DNA from: Macrolepiota albuminosa
Taxonomy: Eukaryota; Basidiomycota; Agaricomycetes; Agaricales; Agaricaceae
DNA length: 64,000 bases
Assembly: GCA_027475525.1 (NCBI GenBank)
Contig: JAMWFC010000046.1
Coordinates: forward strand, 682,001-746,000
Direction of reading: 5' to 3'
Part shown: positions 10,567 to 21,448 of the stretch, piece by piece
Layout of the letters: each line of letters starts with the position of its first letter
Position numbering within the stretch: position 1 is the first letter of the stretch
The notes under the pieces: generated by a model
What the model was told of the DNA's origin: nothing
The model's database searches: none
Seen by the model: the letters and a program-made list of their open reading frames with translations, nothing else
Made by a program: the position numbers and the translations under genes

Positions 10567-12119
10567 TCACTTAGCAAGGCCATGCATGTGACCACAATAT
10601 CCTGCAGCAGAGCCTCTAAAAGCCTGCTCCAGATGCCCTGTCCCCTGCTCCAAATGTGCTTGCAACACATCTTGCTCTGCCTCCAGCTCCTCCTGGGCAA
10701 CCATTGCTGCCTCTTGCTCTTGAATTAATGTTCCCTGATCCTCCTCCACCCATCTCCAGGCTGCTGCCTCCTGTCTTGCTGCCTCTTTGCTGTGTGCTAA
10801 GGATGTCCAGATCCTCTGGAGGAGCTCCACTGTGATCTGGTGCTAGAGTCAGTGAGCTCTCTCCTCTCCTTCTTTGCCTGCTCCAGGTGCTCTTGCAGGC
10901 ACTCCAAATCTGTGTCCAGAGACCTTCTCAACAGAGGGGAAAAGACCATGGGAGAATAGCCAGCAGGGAAAGGGTAGTGACTCTGGAGCAGGCTGTGCTC
11001 TCTTAGATAGTGCCAGAGAGGAGCTAGGTGATGCCCACTTCTTCCTCTTATCTGGGTGCTTCTCAACCCCCTTCCTTGCCCCCCCCAGCTTATATTGCTT
11101 AGCACATGACCAGTACCACCAGGCAACCACAACAACCACCCACCCTCTCTCTCTCCAGAATCTCTTGATGCTGCCACCTCTCCAGCCTGAACTCCCCTGG
11201 ACCCCTTCAACAACCCTCCCTTTGACTCTATGACCCAGCTCTGCTCCTTCACCCCTATCCTTCAGATTAACCACTTGAGCAGCCACCTCTGCTCCTGCAA
11301 CACACAATGCTTCCTTCACAGAGCTGACACAGAGCACTGCTTGTGGTTCAAATGACACACCTTGCACACCAACAAGTCTCTCTAGGGATGAGGGACTCAG
11401 AGGCACAAAAAGGCATGGCACTAACCTGTAGGCACAATGCACGCACTGAGGCAAGGCATTAGCAGGGACATAAAGGTACAAAGTCACTTACCAGCCTATT
11501 ATTGACACACCAAGTGTGAGTAGGCAGACCTCAGGGCATTTCCAGGGCCTGCTCAAATACCATCTGTGTTACACTCACTAGCAGAATACACAAATTTTTT
11601 GGGACCACCAAAATAGTCCTGGGTGCCATCTCAGACTGATGAAAGCAATGGGAGACAAGGCAAAAGCAAGGAAGAGGATGGAGATGCAGCTGCACCATTA
11701 TCCATGCAATAGAGGGCATGAGATGGCTAGATCCTGCCTCAGAAGCAGATGCTAGTGGAAGACTTGGGCCTGCATCTGGGGCTGGCTCTGGGAGGCAACT
11801 GGAACTGGCCTCCAAGGCTGCCTTGGGGAGGCCTGCCTCCAGGGTAGGAGTATTACATTATTCTAAAAAAGGAAAGTTGATCATAACAAGCGAGACAGTG
11901 CAGATACACTTACATTGCTAAACAAGCACTGCTACCATGCTCATGGTCAAGCTGATGCCAGTACTTTGCATCCTGGGCATTCCATGCAACCAGAGGTATG
12001 ACTTCATTAGTAGGGGAAGGCATCAGAGAATGGAATGACATACACAATGATAGGACCCCATACAGGCTAGACACATCAGTGGCAAGCTTGGTATTGGTTC
12101 TGGACACCTTGTCATACAT
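10567..12119 (-). pseudogene. G1 antisense reading region: paired CX2CX6C motifs and coiled coil
   Basis: Runs opposite to gag-pol. In minus-strand order: an N-terminal block with PTNEVIPLVAWNAQDAKYW (about 12010), a block with FHQSEMAPRTILVV and VFEQALEMP (about 11660-11535), CVHCAYRLVPC (about 11455-11425, CX2CX6C) and, in a shifted frame, VCKVCHLNHKQC (about 11370-11335, again CX2CX6C), then a Gly/Arg-rich stretch and a long Glu/Gln coiled coil (LQEHLEQAKKERREL; LEAEQDVLQAHLEQ, about 10920-10590). G2 holds the same blocks in the same order at 36046-37402, so the antisense reading is conserved between copies. The cysteine pairs suggest a zinc-binding protein. Frames are broken here; introns may explain some of the shifts. 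Confidence 0.6.
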
Positions 12120-12359
12120 GTTCTGAACTTGGCACCCATGATTTATCCATTTTAGGCCTTATCCAATGGCCACACATGGCAAGCAACAAATCTGATCAGT
12201 GATAGTGCTGGCAGCAGCTGGAATGACAGCTGGCATCTAACCACTAGCAAGCATTGACAGGTTGCATCAATCTATCAGCATATGACACTGCTAGCCAGTA
12301 ACAGTGCTTATGGATTAGAAACAATGCTATTTACTCATGACAAATGACTAAACATTTAC

Positions 12360-12874
12360 TGTCAGGGGACTCCTCATCTCTTCCTTCTGTCACTTCTTAT
12401 TCCTTCACCTTTCATTCATTTTCTTATTTCTTCTATTATTCTCTCATTTTGCTGTTTCTATTCTTTCAACACTATCTGTTAGTACTATTCTCAGCCTTTG
12501 AGGTGCTCTGGTTCTTTAGCTACCATTCAGACAGGTATGGGCCCTTCAGCACTGCTTTCAGACTGCTTATATAAGCCAGAGGTTGCCTTTCTGACTTCTA
12601 AAGTCCAGAGTTTTTCTGCCTTGTTTGCACAGTTATTTAATTAGTCAATTTTTGAGTTTTTAAGATTTTGTTGTACTGTACAGTTGTTGCCCACACTTCA
12701 GAAGCCCCAGAAGCGTCCAACCTGGCATAAGGAATCTCTAGACTTGTTCTTTTTGGATCTCTCTCTGCCAGGTGAGTAGTTATTATAATATTGTCAGTAC
12801 ATACTCTAATACACTTTGGATCTCCTTCTGCCAGCTGTGTGACTAAGCCACAGCCTCTAGAGGTCATCTTTACA
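12360..12874 (+). mobile_element. solo LTR, family A (515 bp)
   Basis: Starts TGTCAGGGGACTCC, ends TCATCTTTACA, flanked by the perfect duplication TTTAC (12355-12359 and 12875-12879). Holds a TTATATAAG box near 12566 giving the orientation. It is nested in G1, hence younger than G1. Confidence 0.92.
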
Positions 12875-13093
12875 TTTACCCTGGTGCCCTGCCCCCAGTC
12901 AGATAGACAGCCTGCTTATTTTATTTCTCATTATTTAGCTTAATGCACAGCATTTAATTATCTTTCTTACAGTTCACCGCTTCTTAGCAACTCTTAGGCC
13001 AATTAGCAACAGGGAACTCATTTCTATCTACTATAAATACTTATTCTGTTATCACTAGCTACAAACAGAACAGAGTACTCCAGTTTACACCTC

Positions 13094-13315
13094 TCAGTTC
13101 ATCTTATGGTTCAGATTTCTTTTGAGCTGATTAAATTCATAGTTGCCAACTGTCTGAACATTCTTAGCCTGCTTGCCGCAGTTACACTTATGGAATCTAC
13201 ATGCCTTGCACCTATAGCAGGCATCATGCAGCTTAGTCGTTGCTAAGCCTCTAGTTTTCTTGCCATGTCTGCTGCCATGCTTACTTGTATTCACCTCTCT
13301 ACCATTCAGACACAC
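13094..13315 (-). pseudogene. small cysteine-rich reading frame in the G1-only insert
   Basis: A 73-residue frame with the cluster CYRCKACRFHKCNCG, compatible with metal binding, preceded by basic residues (HGSRHGKKTRG). The upstream continuation (13316-13430) has stops. I do not recognise the family. It could be a remnant of the mobile element that makes up the insert. Confidence 0.35.
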
Positions 13316-13644
13316 CTTGTCTTTAGCGCACCTACCTTACCACACATCCTTGCCAGCTCTCATTATTGACCTTCACCAAATCTTGCCATGTAACCCATTT
13401 TCTGACTTGTTCTCTGAGAACTGCCCAGGACTCCCTCAACCTTAGCATGCCCAATGCATTTTATACAGGTCAGTAGCCATAAATCATATCTGCTACTAAT
13501 CTACTTTTGGGCATCATCAGCAACATAGTTGAATTTGATGGTAAATTTTTTTTTGCTACATGTCAGGAGGTAAGGCCCTGGCTCCCATGCTTGGACCTTT
13601 AGCCCAGGCCACTGACAACATGCACTTTGAAGGATTTTGGTGCT

Positions 13645-13657
13645 GAGAGAGAGGTGA
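13645..13657 (+). promoter_or_regulatory. polypurine tract of G1
   Basis: GAGAGAGAGGTGA directly precedes the 3' LTR (TGTCACAACC at 13658); the G2 counterpart reads GGGAAGGTGA before its LTR. This is where plus-strand DNA synthesis would be primed. Confidence 0.55.
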
Positions 13658-14462
13658 TGTCACAACCTCCCCAGGACACCTTCAGAACCCTATCCAGGAC
13701 TTCTTTGCTGACCTCATGACACATCTTCTGCCATCATAACTGCTGGATCTGCCATCCCACACATCAAACTTTGCCATCAAGCATGCCTCCTGATAGCCCT
13801 GCGTTACAAACTCCAGAACCATCCACCATCATAGCCATTACTCTGTGATCAACAACTGGATCATGGCAATCACCCTAGCTATTATGCATTGTGCATCATG
13901 ACCTTCTTTCCACACCAATTGATCATGCACTCCACATGCGTAATCCTTGGTATACAATTTTTCTCTATCTACCGCCATTAATTAACTCCTAGAACTGCTC
14001 CAGACATCCTGGAATGCCTCAGAAACCTAAAGTGACCCCCCCACATATACTTAAAGAGTAGCTACCCACTTGTAGTATCCTAGTCTTGATATTACATTGA
14101 TTATTTGTGTGCCTTTTGATTTTGACTAGTACATGCTGACTGGGACTGGCACACTTTGACTGGCACACTTGACTTATACATGTGCAATTGAGATTGATAC
14201 ATACTTTGTAACTTAAAGTTTATTAACTTTGGTCTCATCTTAGAACTCCTGGTTTATGACTTGACCCTATCCCCACTACTCTTTTCTACCCTTTTGACTT
14301 TCCTCACTTTCCAGACTAAGTCTTTTACGCCAAAAATCCCTTGTTCATATCTTGAACCTGGAGCATGGTTCAGAGTTTCAGACATTCAAGTACACATAGA
14401 TCAAGTCCATTTTGTAAGGATATTGCTTTCCTGGAAAGCCCCTTACTTAGCAGAATCTAACA
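13658..14462 (+). repeat. 3' LTR of G1 (805 bp)
   Basis: Starts TGTCACAACC, ends ATCTAACA; followed by the duplication ACTAC. Clearly diverged from the 5' LTR at many TG/CA positions, so the insertion is old. Confidence 0.88.
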
Positions 14463-14467
14463 ACTAC

Positions 14468-14990
14468 TTCAGCATGGTGGGGCTACTATCAGCGGATTAG
14501 CCTATGAAATTGGCTTGTCTTGGAAAGGCCAGGAATTTTTACATGCCAATCTTATTGGCTCATATAGCATGTTGTATCAAATCAAGACTATGATTATGGG
14601 CATCACTAATAATAATATTGCTTTCATCACCAATGAATCTACCATGTGACTCTGGCACTGTTGACTAAGTCATATTGGCCCACAAACCATAAAAACAATA
14701 GTTGATCAGCATTTTGTAACCAGCATCAACATTAAATTACCTCAAAAATACGATCGGCTCTGTAGCAGCTGTGCAGAAGAAAAGTCAACCTGGCCTCTTC
14801 TCTCTGATTCAAGCAATACTAAGTACAAATTAAATGAATTATTGGTAATAGACTTGATGGGTCCGATGAGTGTTGCTACCTGAGATGGAAACTGATATAC
14901 TATAGTCATGGTAGAAGCAAGCAAACATTACCCTACTTGAAACAAAGTCAGATAAAAGCTTAGTCTTATGGTCACATAGTAGAACCAGAT
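14468..14990 (+). pseudogene. C1 Ty1/copia integrase fragment, decayed
   Basis: Continues the C1 polyprotein beyond the G1 insertion: LQHGGATISG, then the integrase zinc-binding region (LSHIGPQTIKTIV, LCSSCAEEKSTW at about 14755-14790) and the first catalytic Asp of the DDE core in VIDLMGPMSVAT (about 14850). Stops interrupt the frame. Homology fades near 14990; the rest of pol and a 3' LTR are absent. Confidence 0.8.
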
Positions 14991-15137
14991 CAGTATGTGA
15001 TTCTAATACTACATATAACAGTAAAATTGGCTGCCTTATGTAAGGCAGCCAGCTAATATGGCCAGCTAATATGTATAGCATTATAATAAGTAATTAATAT
15101 AATTGTATATTAATTAGCTAAGCAATAATATGATATG

Positions 15138-17276
15138 TTACATGCCTCCCTTTGAAACTGGTAAGCAGTCTCTATATACAGAGGGCAATTCATCCAGGTC
15201 AGTATGTAGTCCAATATGAAGGCACTCAAGTCCTCCATGGCTTGAAAGTGTTCATTTTTATTTGTCAAAAGATACAACACCAATGTTAACCAACAATATG
15301 AATTGAGAAGAAGATGAGCTGCCTATGATATTTTACACAGACAGTGGACATGCCAACTTGCTGGCCATATCGATCCTCATCTCGGTATTGATGTTAACTG
15401 ACAATGATAAGGCAATGGAACCCAACAATGTTGAAGATGTAGGAGCCTGAACTGAAACAGTGGGGTGAGATGGAGATGAGAGATATGGCCCGTGTTGAGC
15501 CCGGCATTGCCATAAATCTCAACAGTTGGGATTCATTCCCATGGAGTAGTATAGTCCACTCTTAAGATACTCATGACCTTGAGCAAACTCATGAGCTAGC
15601 AGTGCGTAAAAATGAATCATATCATTCTCTGTAGGCACCCGCCAGTTGTCTCAGTGCTGGATGGCTGGTGGCTCTCCATAAAAGTCCAGTCAACAATAGC
15701 ATTCATTGTTGACCTTGCAGAAATAGTCAATTGACACATTAGCTATAAGGAAGTGATTCTCAAGGTAAACCACACCAAAGGTATAGGCATGGTCTACCTA
15801 TTTAATAGGTACACTGTTGGCTAGCATGGTGCGTAGCATGTTGGCATTGGTGATGTTGACAGCCATGGCTACATCAAAGTATGAGGCTCAGAGCTGGATG
15901 TCAGTCCAGCTCATCGGTACAAATGGGGTGCTGGGATTTGCCGCATTGTAATTGGCAACAACCTCTCAATACAGCCCAGAACAGGCAAGGATCAAGGCTA
16001 GCAGCCTTGCAAATTGTCCCTGGGCTCTTTCCACAGGGGACAGTCCTCGCATAAGGGCATGTCCAAGCAGTGTGTGCCAGTAGATGTGATAAGTACAATC
16101 TATTGCAATACCATACACTAAATTCATCATTTCTGGTCAGCAGAAGTAAAGCACATTCTGTGCTAGCTTGTTAAGATTAAAGGTAAAACATACACCTTTG
16201 GAATCAAACCTGGTTAGCGTGAAAAATGATCTTCCTGCTTGGTCTTTCCATCACAAATACTCTTTTGGGGTCAGCATGACCACTATGTTCATGTAATGGA
16301 AAGAAAGATCTAGAGGAGGCAAACTGTGCTTGTACTCTGATGTACACACCAGAGCCATTGTCCTATCCTACAGAGTGGTATAATAATTGATGCTGATGCA
16401 CTAAAACTTGCACAGCAGGTAATATGCTTTAGTGCACAGTAACACTGACTTAAAGTCAATCTCTTTCAAGGTATGGAAATACCTCTCTCTCTCTTCTCCT
16501 TCTTGCATGTCTTTGCAGCTAAGGCCTAAGACATGCAAGAAGGAGAAGGCCTCATTGCTCCCAAACACCATATTTGTGAGCTGGAAGTAATAAAAGTGAT
16601 GGTCTAGTGCCCTGCCGTAAAACCAATTCAACTGCTCAATGGTCGTCCTGCTGATAAACATGCCCAGGCCATCCAGAATATGGCATGTGGCCTGCTCCTC
16701 CTGGTTTTTATTGACTTTTGCCTGCCAGGCAGCCTCATGCTTCCTTTGGGCCTCCCTCTTATATCTCTTGTCTAAACGCACTCAGTGTTTAGCAGGGGTC
16801 TCTCCTTCTGAGGAGGTCTTGTCAGATGACTCTCTATAATTACTTCCATTGCTTGGTGCATTCAGACTGAGCGCAGCTAATGTCAGGAGCCATCTTTCTG
16901 CTTTGTTGTCTGTTCTTGTATCCTCTCTCAGGACTGCGGACACATACGCCTTCAGTGGTGCTTCAAACTGCATCACTGCTCTGTCTGCTCCTTGTGAAAC
17001 ATCTGCTTTGAACTCAACAGCTGACAACAACACCTTATCCTGCTGCTTTGTCCCCAACTGCAGGGAAGGTGCATATATTGATGAGGACAATCTTTATAAG
17101 CTGGCGTCAACCTCCACGAGCTTGTTATGCAGCTCAGAAGGCATCAGCATGAGTTTTCTGGCTTCTTTTTGCCTCATAGATGCCTTTCACATCTCTGAAC
17201 CACCTGCTTCCTGTGACCCAACCTCTGGTACTACATCACGTGCTCTGAGGCGTTTTGCCTCAGGCTGCTCCCCAGA
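15138..17276 (-). pseudogene. unrecognised long protein, C-terminal part
   Basis: A single minus-strand frame runs from the solo LTR at 17277 down to a TAA at 15138-15140, interrupted only by TGA/TAG codons that mostly stand where Trp, Arg or Gln would fit (for instance YFC-stop-PEMMNL, CYC-stop-LDFYG). Recognisable blocks: a basic stretch LDKRYKREAQRKHEAAWQ (about 16770), YFDVAMAVNITNANML (about 15870) and ENDMIHFYALLAHEFAQGHEY (about 15590). Predicted soluble, with a charged N-terminal half. I do not recognise the family; it could be a host gene or the accessory protein of a transposon. It continues upstream beyond the LTR. Confidence 0.6.
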
Positions 17277-18041
17277 TGTCAGGTTCCACTGAGTCGGGGG
17301 CTTTCCAGGAAAGCAACGCCCTTACAATGCGGACTTGACCTACAGATCCTTGGATGTCTGAAACTCCGGGGCTAGGACTCTGGAGTTCAAGACGTGGGCA
17401 GGGGTAATCCTGGGAGGGGGGACTAGGCCGGGGGTTTTGGGTTGAGAGTAGCTGGGGGATTGAGTGGGGATCGAGTCATGAACTGGAGGTTCTAAGACGA
17501 GACCAAGTCAGTAAGTTAAAAGTCACGAAGTGCGTACCAAACTTAGAGCATGCGGTTGTTCAAGCGTGCTAGTCAAAGCGTGCCAGTCAGTGCATACCAA
17601 TCAAGCAAAAGGGCACGCAACAATCAAAGTTAATATCAAGACTAGCGAATACAATGGGGAACTATGCTATAAATACTACAGGACCAGGTCTCGGGGTTCC
17701 GGGGTGTCTGGGATGGGTTCCAGAGATTATTGAGTGGCAGGCCAGGACTGTATACCTGGATCATGCATGTGGGAACGTGCGATCAATTGGTGTGGAGGGA
17801 GCTGTGATGCGTGATGTGTGATGGTCAGAAGCAAGCCATGTGATCCGATCGTTGATGGCGGTTAATCCCAGGGTCCATGATGCGGGGTTCCAGAGAGGCT
17901 GGCTGATGGCGGTCATTGATGCGTGTGATGGTGGCGTCGGCAGCTGTGGGGGCAGGGCACGTTGTGGGGTTGACAAAGGAGGCTCCCAGATGGGGCTCCG
18001 GGGATGTCCCGAGGAGGTTCCGGAGGGGAGGGGTCATGACA
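17277..18041 (-). mobile_element. solo Ty3/gypsy LTR, G1/G2 family (765 bp)
   Basis: On the plus strand it starts TGTCAGGTTCC and ends GTCATGACA, the reverse of the G1 LTR. Flanks CCAGA (17272-17276) and CCAAA (18042-18046) are a target duplication with one G/A difference. It interrupts the minus-strand gene at 15138-18736; deleting the LTR and one flank keeps that frame open. It is richer in CpG than the G1 LTRs, suggesting a younger insertion. Confidence 0.87.
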
Positions 18042-18736
18042 CCAAACAATAACAGACACTTTTTCATGGCATTTGTGAACATCTTGATGGTATTGTCATT
18101 ATGCTGTTGCAGCATAACGATCTCATCCAGAAGGCTGGTAATCACCACCTGGGCCACAGGATTTGCCAGAAACGCAGATTCTGGTGGCACTCACTGGCTA
18201 GCAGAAATGAGTCATCTCTAGACCATCTCTGCCTGAGGGTCCAGCACTTCCAATAGTATCCTGACCTCCTTTCCTTTTCCTTTCTCCAAATACAATAAGC
18301 ACCGTGGAGATGGTGTATGACAAAGTAACAATGATGCTCATTGAGACAGTGTTTGAGGTCAGGGTTGACCTTGATTTTGTATTCTTAATGCTGGCTCATC
18401 TTGCCGGCGCTCTACTATTTCTTGAGGCACTCCCCCTTGTGCCACAGCACTTCTTGGAGGCAATCGCCTCCAGTCTCTTCTATATGAGTCTTGCAGGGGT
18501 GGCGTTCTATCTCGTTGTTGTTGAGGTTGCATCACCTCACTCTTTCCTTGTGGCTGACACCCCACATCATTGTCCACATCCATAGATGCTACCTGTGGTG
18601 CAGTTAGTGCTTTCTTATTTGAAAGGAGTGTACTTGCACTCTGGGTCTGCGCCTGCTGCATTGGCATTGGCATACTCCACATTACCTGTCTTCTTATTTG
18701 CTGTCCAGGACCAGCTGGTTCTGGAAAGTATGGCAT
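18042..18736 (-). pseudogene. unrecognised long protein, N-terminal part
   Basis: Upstream part of the gene at 15138-17276. It is Pro/Gln/Met-rich at the start (PEPAGPGQQIRRQVMWSMPM, QPQQQRDRTPP), then has an Arg-rich stretch (DSYRRDWRRLPPRSAV) and, after stops near 18350-18210, the segment SAFLANPVAQVVITSLLDE and KMFTNAMKKCLLLF that runs into the LTR. The start codon is not certain and may lie near 18870. Function unknown. Confidence 0.5.
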
Positions 18737-18889
18737 TTGGAAAAAAGACAGAAAAAACTGCAGAGGTTGTCCAAATTTGGCTGAGTTTTGCTAGATTCTT
18801 CTTTCTCCTTTTAGCACTTCCCTGCATTCCATGCTTCTTTTCTTTCCTCTTTTGGTTGTGTCATTGTCAGATCTGATCTTTTATCCAGA

Positions 18890-19876
18890 TCACCACAATT
18901 TGATCTCATTTCATCACTTCTGCCAGCTTCCATGCTTCTCCTCCCCATTACAGTAGTTGGACTATTGTTGAGCTGATAGTTTGAGCTGGGCTCTGTCTGT
19001 TGTTCTGTACTTTTCTGTGTATTTATTGGAGTGTTTTTGGAGATATAATTTGTTGAGACTGCTACCAGGAGGCTTACAGTTTTCAGCCTATAATTAAATG
19101 TTCATTTTGACTTTTGGTGCATGGTGTATTCCTGACTGCTAGTACAGCATTGTATCAGTGGTATGTAGCATGTAAGCACAGTAAATATAATAAAACTAAA
19201 GCTAGCTCATACAGTTGGTCCTAGCCACCTACTCTCATATTCAGTCAGGCTTGCTCAAACTGCATAATCAAGTATAATTGACTATAACAGGTAAATTGTT
19301 GCACCAGTAGGATGATTGCAGAATAGGAGATAACCCAGATAACTTGGGTGCCTATTATCTTAGCCTACTTTACTTTCTGCCTTAGTCATTTATAAAATAT
19401 CTATCAAGGCTTGTTGGAGTGCTGTACCTTTCTGATTTGGCATTCAATGATTTTTTTTTGATAATAGAGATATATAGGAAGCTTTATACTGCAATAAAAA
19501 TTGAGCAAACAAATATATATTGAGAAGTTATATAGTAGTGTCCAATATAAAGTTTAATACTGCGAACCAACTTCACAAAACTTTCATACACATGATGCCA
19601 TTAAACTATGAGAAGTTCAGGAAAAAAAAATAAATAAAAACTCGGCAAGAAATATTTATGCTCATGTTCTAAAAGTGAAAAGATGCAATCATGCCAACTT
19701 CATCAATGCAAAGTTCTTCACAAATCCATTCCACTTCTTCTTAAATTGCGTAAAGCTCTCAGCATTTCCAGCTGTGTAACTTACATCTTTCAGAGCAAAT
19801 GTGTGATCCAATTACCATATTGGGCTACATAGTCATCTACAAATAGAACACATGGACGCCATGCACTGTACTCACT
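18890..19876. other. AT-rich spacer
   Basis: No supported reading frame or repeat seen. It separates the minus-strand unrecognised gene from the plus-strand zinc-finger region and could hold a shared divergent promoter. Confidence 0.4.
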
Positions 19877-20179
19877 GTGCAGAGACAACAATGGTCAGAC
19901 ATGGCTAGCATAAGCAAGGAGGATATTGAAATGTCAGATAGCTTGTTAACAATGCCAGGCTACTTGAGTAGAGAGTTGGAGGAGTGCAAGAATGAGCTGG
20001 AGGGCAAGAAGGAGGACTCAGACTTGGAGAACATGCCATCACAGAAATTTGAGTTCTTAGCAGCCATGTGGATGTCTACAAATGAGACATATAGACACAG
20101 GGTGAGGCTTAAAGAGCAAGTAGACACGTACTATAAAAAAAATGTTCAGTATGTAATAGAAGAATGTCACTTGTCCTAG
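19877..20179 (+). CDS. small charged reading frame upstream of the zinc-finger gene
   Basis: A 100-residue frame rich in Glu and Lys (YLSRELEECKNELEGKKED), likely helical, with no recognised domain. It may be the first exon of the following zinc-finger gene (gap about 170 nt) or an independent remnant. Unsure. Confidence 0.3.
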   Translation: MQRQQWSDMASISKEDIEMSDSLLTMPGYLSRELEECKNELEGKKEDSDLENMPSQKFEFLAAMWMSTNETYRHRVRLKEQVDTYYKKNVQYVIEECHLS

Positions 20180-20351
20180 TACTATCAGGCCCCTCATACT
20201 AGCAACCACTATCCTTGCCACTTGTCCTTGTCATCTGAGCACCTGTACTTGTACGCCACTTAGTATTGCCAGAACCCTGTATCAAGAATACTGTGAGTAC
20301 TGTGACAATCACTGCTACTACCATGACCACATCTCCAGAAATAGCTGCTCA

Positions 20352-20873
20352 TTGCAGACTAGTCCACTTTATGTTGAGCCAATCCACTTGTCCACCCCAT
20401 GTCATCATGTGCCCCTCTTGCCCCTCTTTGCCTTGTTTTTCCTGCTATTACCAGTGAGGACAATGACTGTGACCTTGGTGAGGATGACTACAAGCCCCTC
20501 TCAAATTCTTCTCTTGCTGTCTCTGCTCTTGTTCCTGCTCCTATCTCCAACAAATGCAACACTCTCCTCTCCAATCCCAGTGGCTCCTCTACTAGCACTT
20601 TCCTCTCTGGTAGCCCAAGCACCTCTGCAAACAACAATAGCACTATCTTCACCACTATATTCCACATCACCACCCTCTGCAACATCTCCGCCTCTTTTAC
20701 TGAGGCACAAAATGCTGCTGCTACTCCTCCAAGTAGAACCTAAGAAAGATGCAGAGAAGATGTGCATATGCTCTTTCAAGCACTTTGGCAAGATTCATTA
20801 CAAGTGCTCCTACTGCTCCAATAACTTTTCACATAAGAACAACATGTACAGATACATGTCATACAAGCATAAC
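20352..20873 (+). pseudogene. C2H2-type zinc-finger protein, first part
   Basis: Two frames seem to belong to one protein: a Ser/Thr/Asn-rich segment in the 20399-20743 frame (SNPSGSSTSTFLSGSPSTSA), then after a shift near 20740 KKDAEKMCICSFKHFGK and the finger CSYCSNNFSHKNNMYRYMSYKH, where the first zinc His is Tyr (a CAC-to-TAC type change). The frame stops in the solo LTR at 20874. Its continuation is at 21454. A sequence-specific DNA-binding role is inferred from the finger. Confidence 0.55.
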
Positions 20874-21448
20874 TGTAAGGGCGATCTCTAAAGGCTGTGG
20901 CTCAGTCATATAGCTTGCAGAGGGAGATCTAAAGTGTATTAGAATATATACTGACAATATCATGGTAGCTACTCACCTGGCAGAAGGAGATTCAAAGAGA
21001 ACAAGTCTAAGGATTCCCTATGCCAGGTTGAACGCTTCTGGGGCCTCTAAAGCATGGAAAACAACTGTACGGTACAATAAAACCTTAAAAACTCAAAAAT
21101 TGCTTACACAAACAATTGCACAAATAAGGAGCAAACTCTGGCAAGTTCTGGCTTATATAAGCAGTCTGGAAGCAGTGCTGAGGGGCCTACACTTGTCTGA
21201 ATAGTAGCTAAAGAACCAGAGCACTTCAAGGGCTGAAAGTAGTACTAACAGATAGTGTTGAAAGAATAGAAACAGTAAAAGTAGCTAAAGAACCAGAGCA
21301 CTTCAAGGGCTGAAAGTAGTACTAACAGATAGTGTTGAAAGAATAGAAACAGTAAAATGAAATAATGTCAAAAGAAATAAGAGAATGAATGAAAGGAGAG
21401 TGAAGAGAGAAGAAGTGGGAAAAGAAAGAAATGAGGAGTTCCTTGACA
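20874..21448 (-). mobile_element. solo LTR, family A (575 bp, with a 77-bp duplication)
   Basis: On the plus strand it starts TGTAAGGGCGATC and ends AGTTCCTTGACA; flanked by the perfect duplication ATAAC (20869-20873 and 21449-21453). It is about 60 bp longer than its relatives because of a 77-bp tandem duplication. It splits the zinc-finger gene. Confidence 0.92.
21204..21357 (+). repeat. 2 x 77-bp tandem duplication inside the solo LTR
   Basis: GTAGCTAAAGAACCAGAG starts both units, at 21204 and 21281, and the two units are almost identical. Other family-A copies hold one unit. Probably replication slippage after or before insertion. Confidence 0.9.

Larger units (their letters stand above)
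12050..13530. other. insert present in G1 but not in G2
   Basis: Aligning G1 with G2, the sequence near 12050 (ACATACACAATGA) continues at about 13525 (TAGTTGAATTTGATGG). The roughly 1.4 kb between, including the solo LTR at 12360-12874, is absent from G2. Ends show no clear inverted repeats or duplication, so I cannot name the element. It overlaps the antisense N-terminal block at its left edge. Confidence 0.45.
5947..14462 (+). mobile_element. Ty3/gypsy element G1, complete ends, pol largely deleted
   Basis: Bounded by LTRs starting TGTCACAACC and ending with AACA/GACA, flanked by the perfect 5-bp duplication ACTAC (5942-5946 and 14463-14467). Order: 5' LTR, gag, zinc knuckle, two protease domains, a deletion that removes reverse transcriptase, RNase H and integrase (junction near 9960-10020), an antisense reading region, a G1-only insert with a solo LTR, purine tract, 3' LTR. 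It sits inside the copia element C1. It is the same family as G2 but non-autonomous; all coding parts carry stops. Confidence 0.9.

Noticed and set aside
10849..11487. 212-residue minus-strand open frame
   Set aside because: Only part of it (CVHCAYRLVPC) matches G2; the rest, Gly/Val-rich, is not the conserved frame. It is covered by the antisense region, not listed as its own gene.
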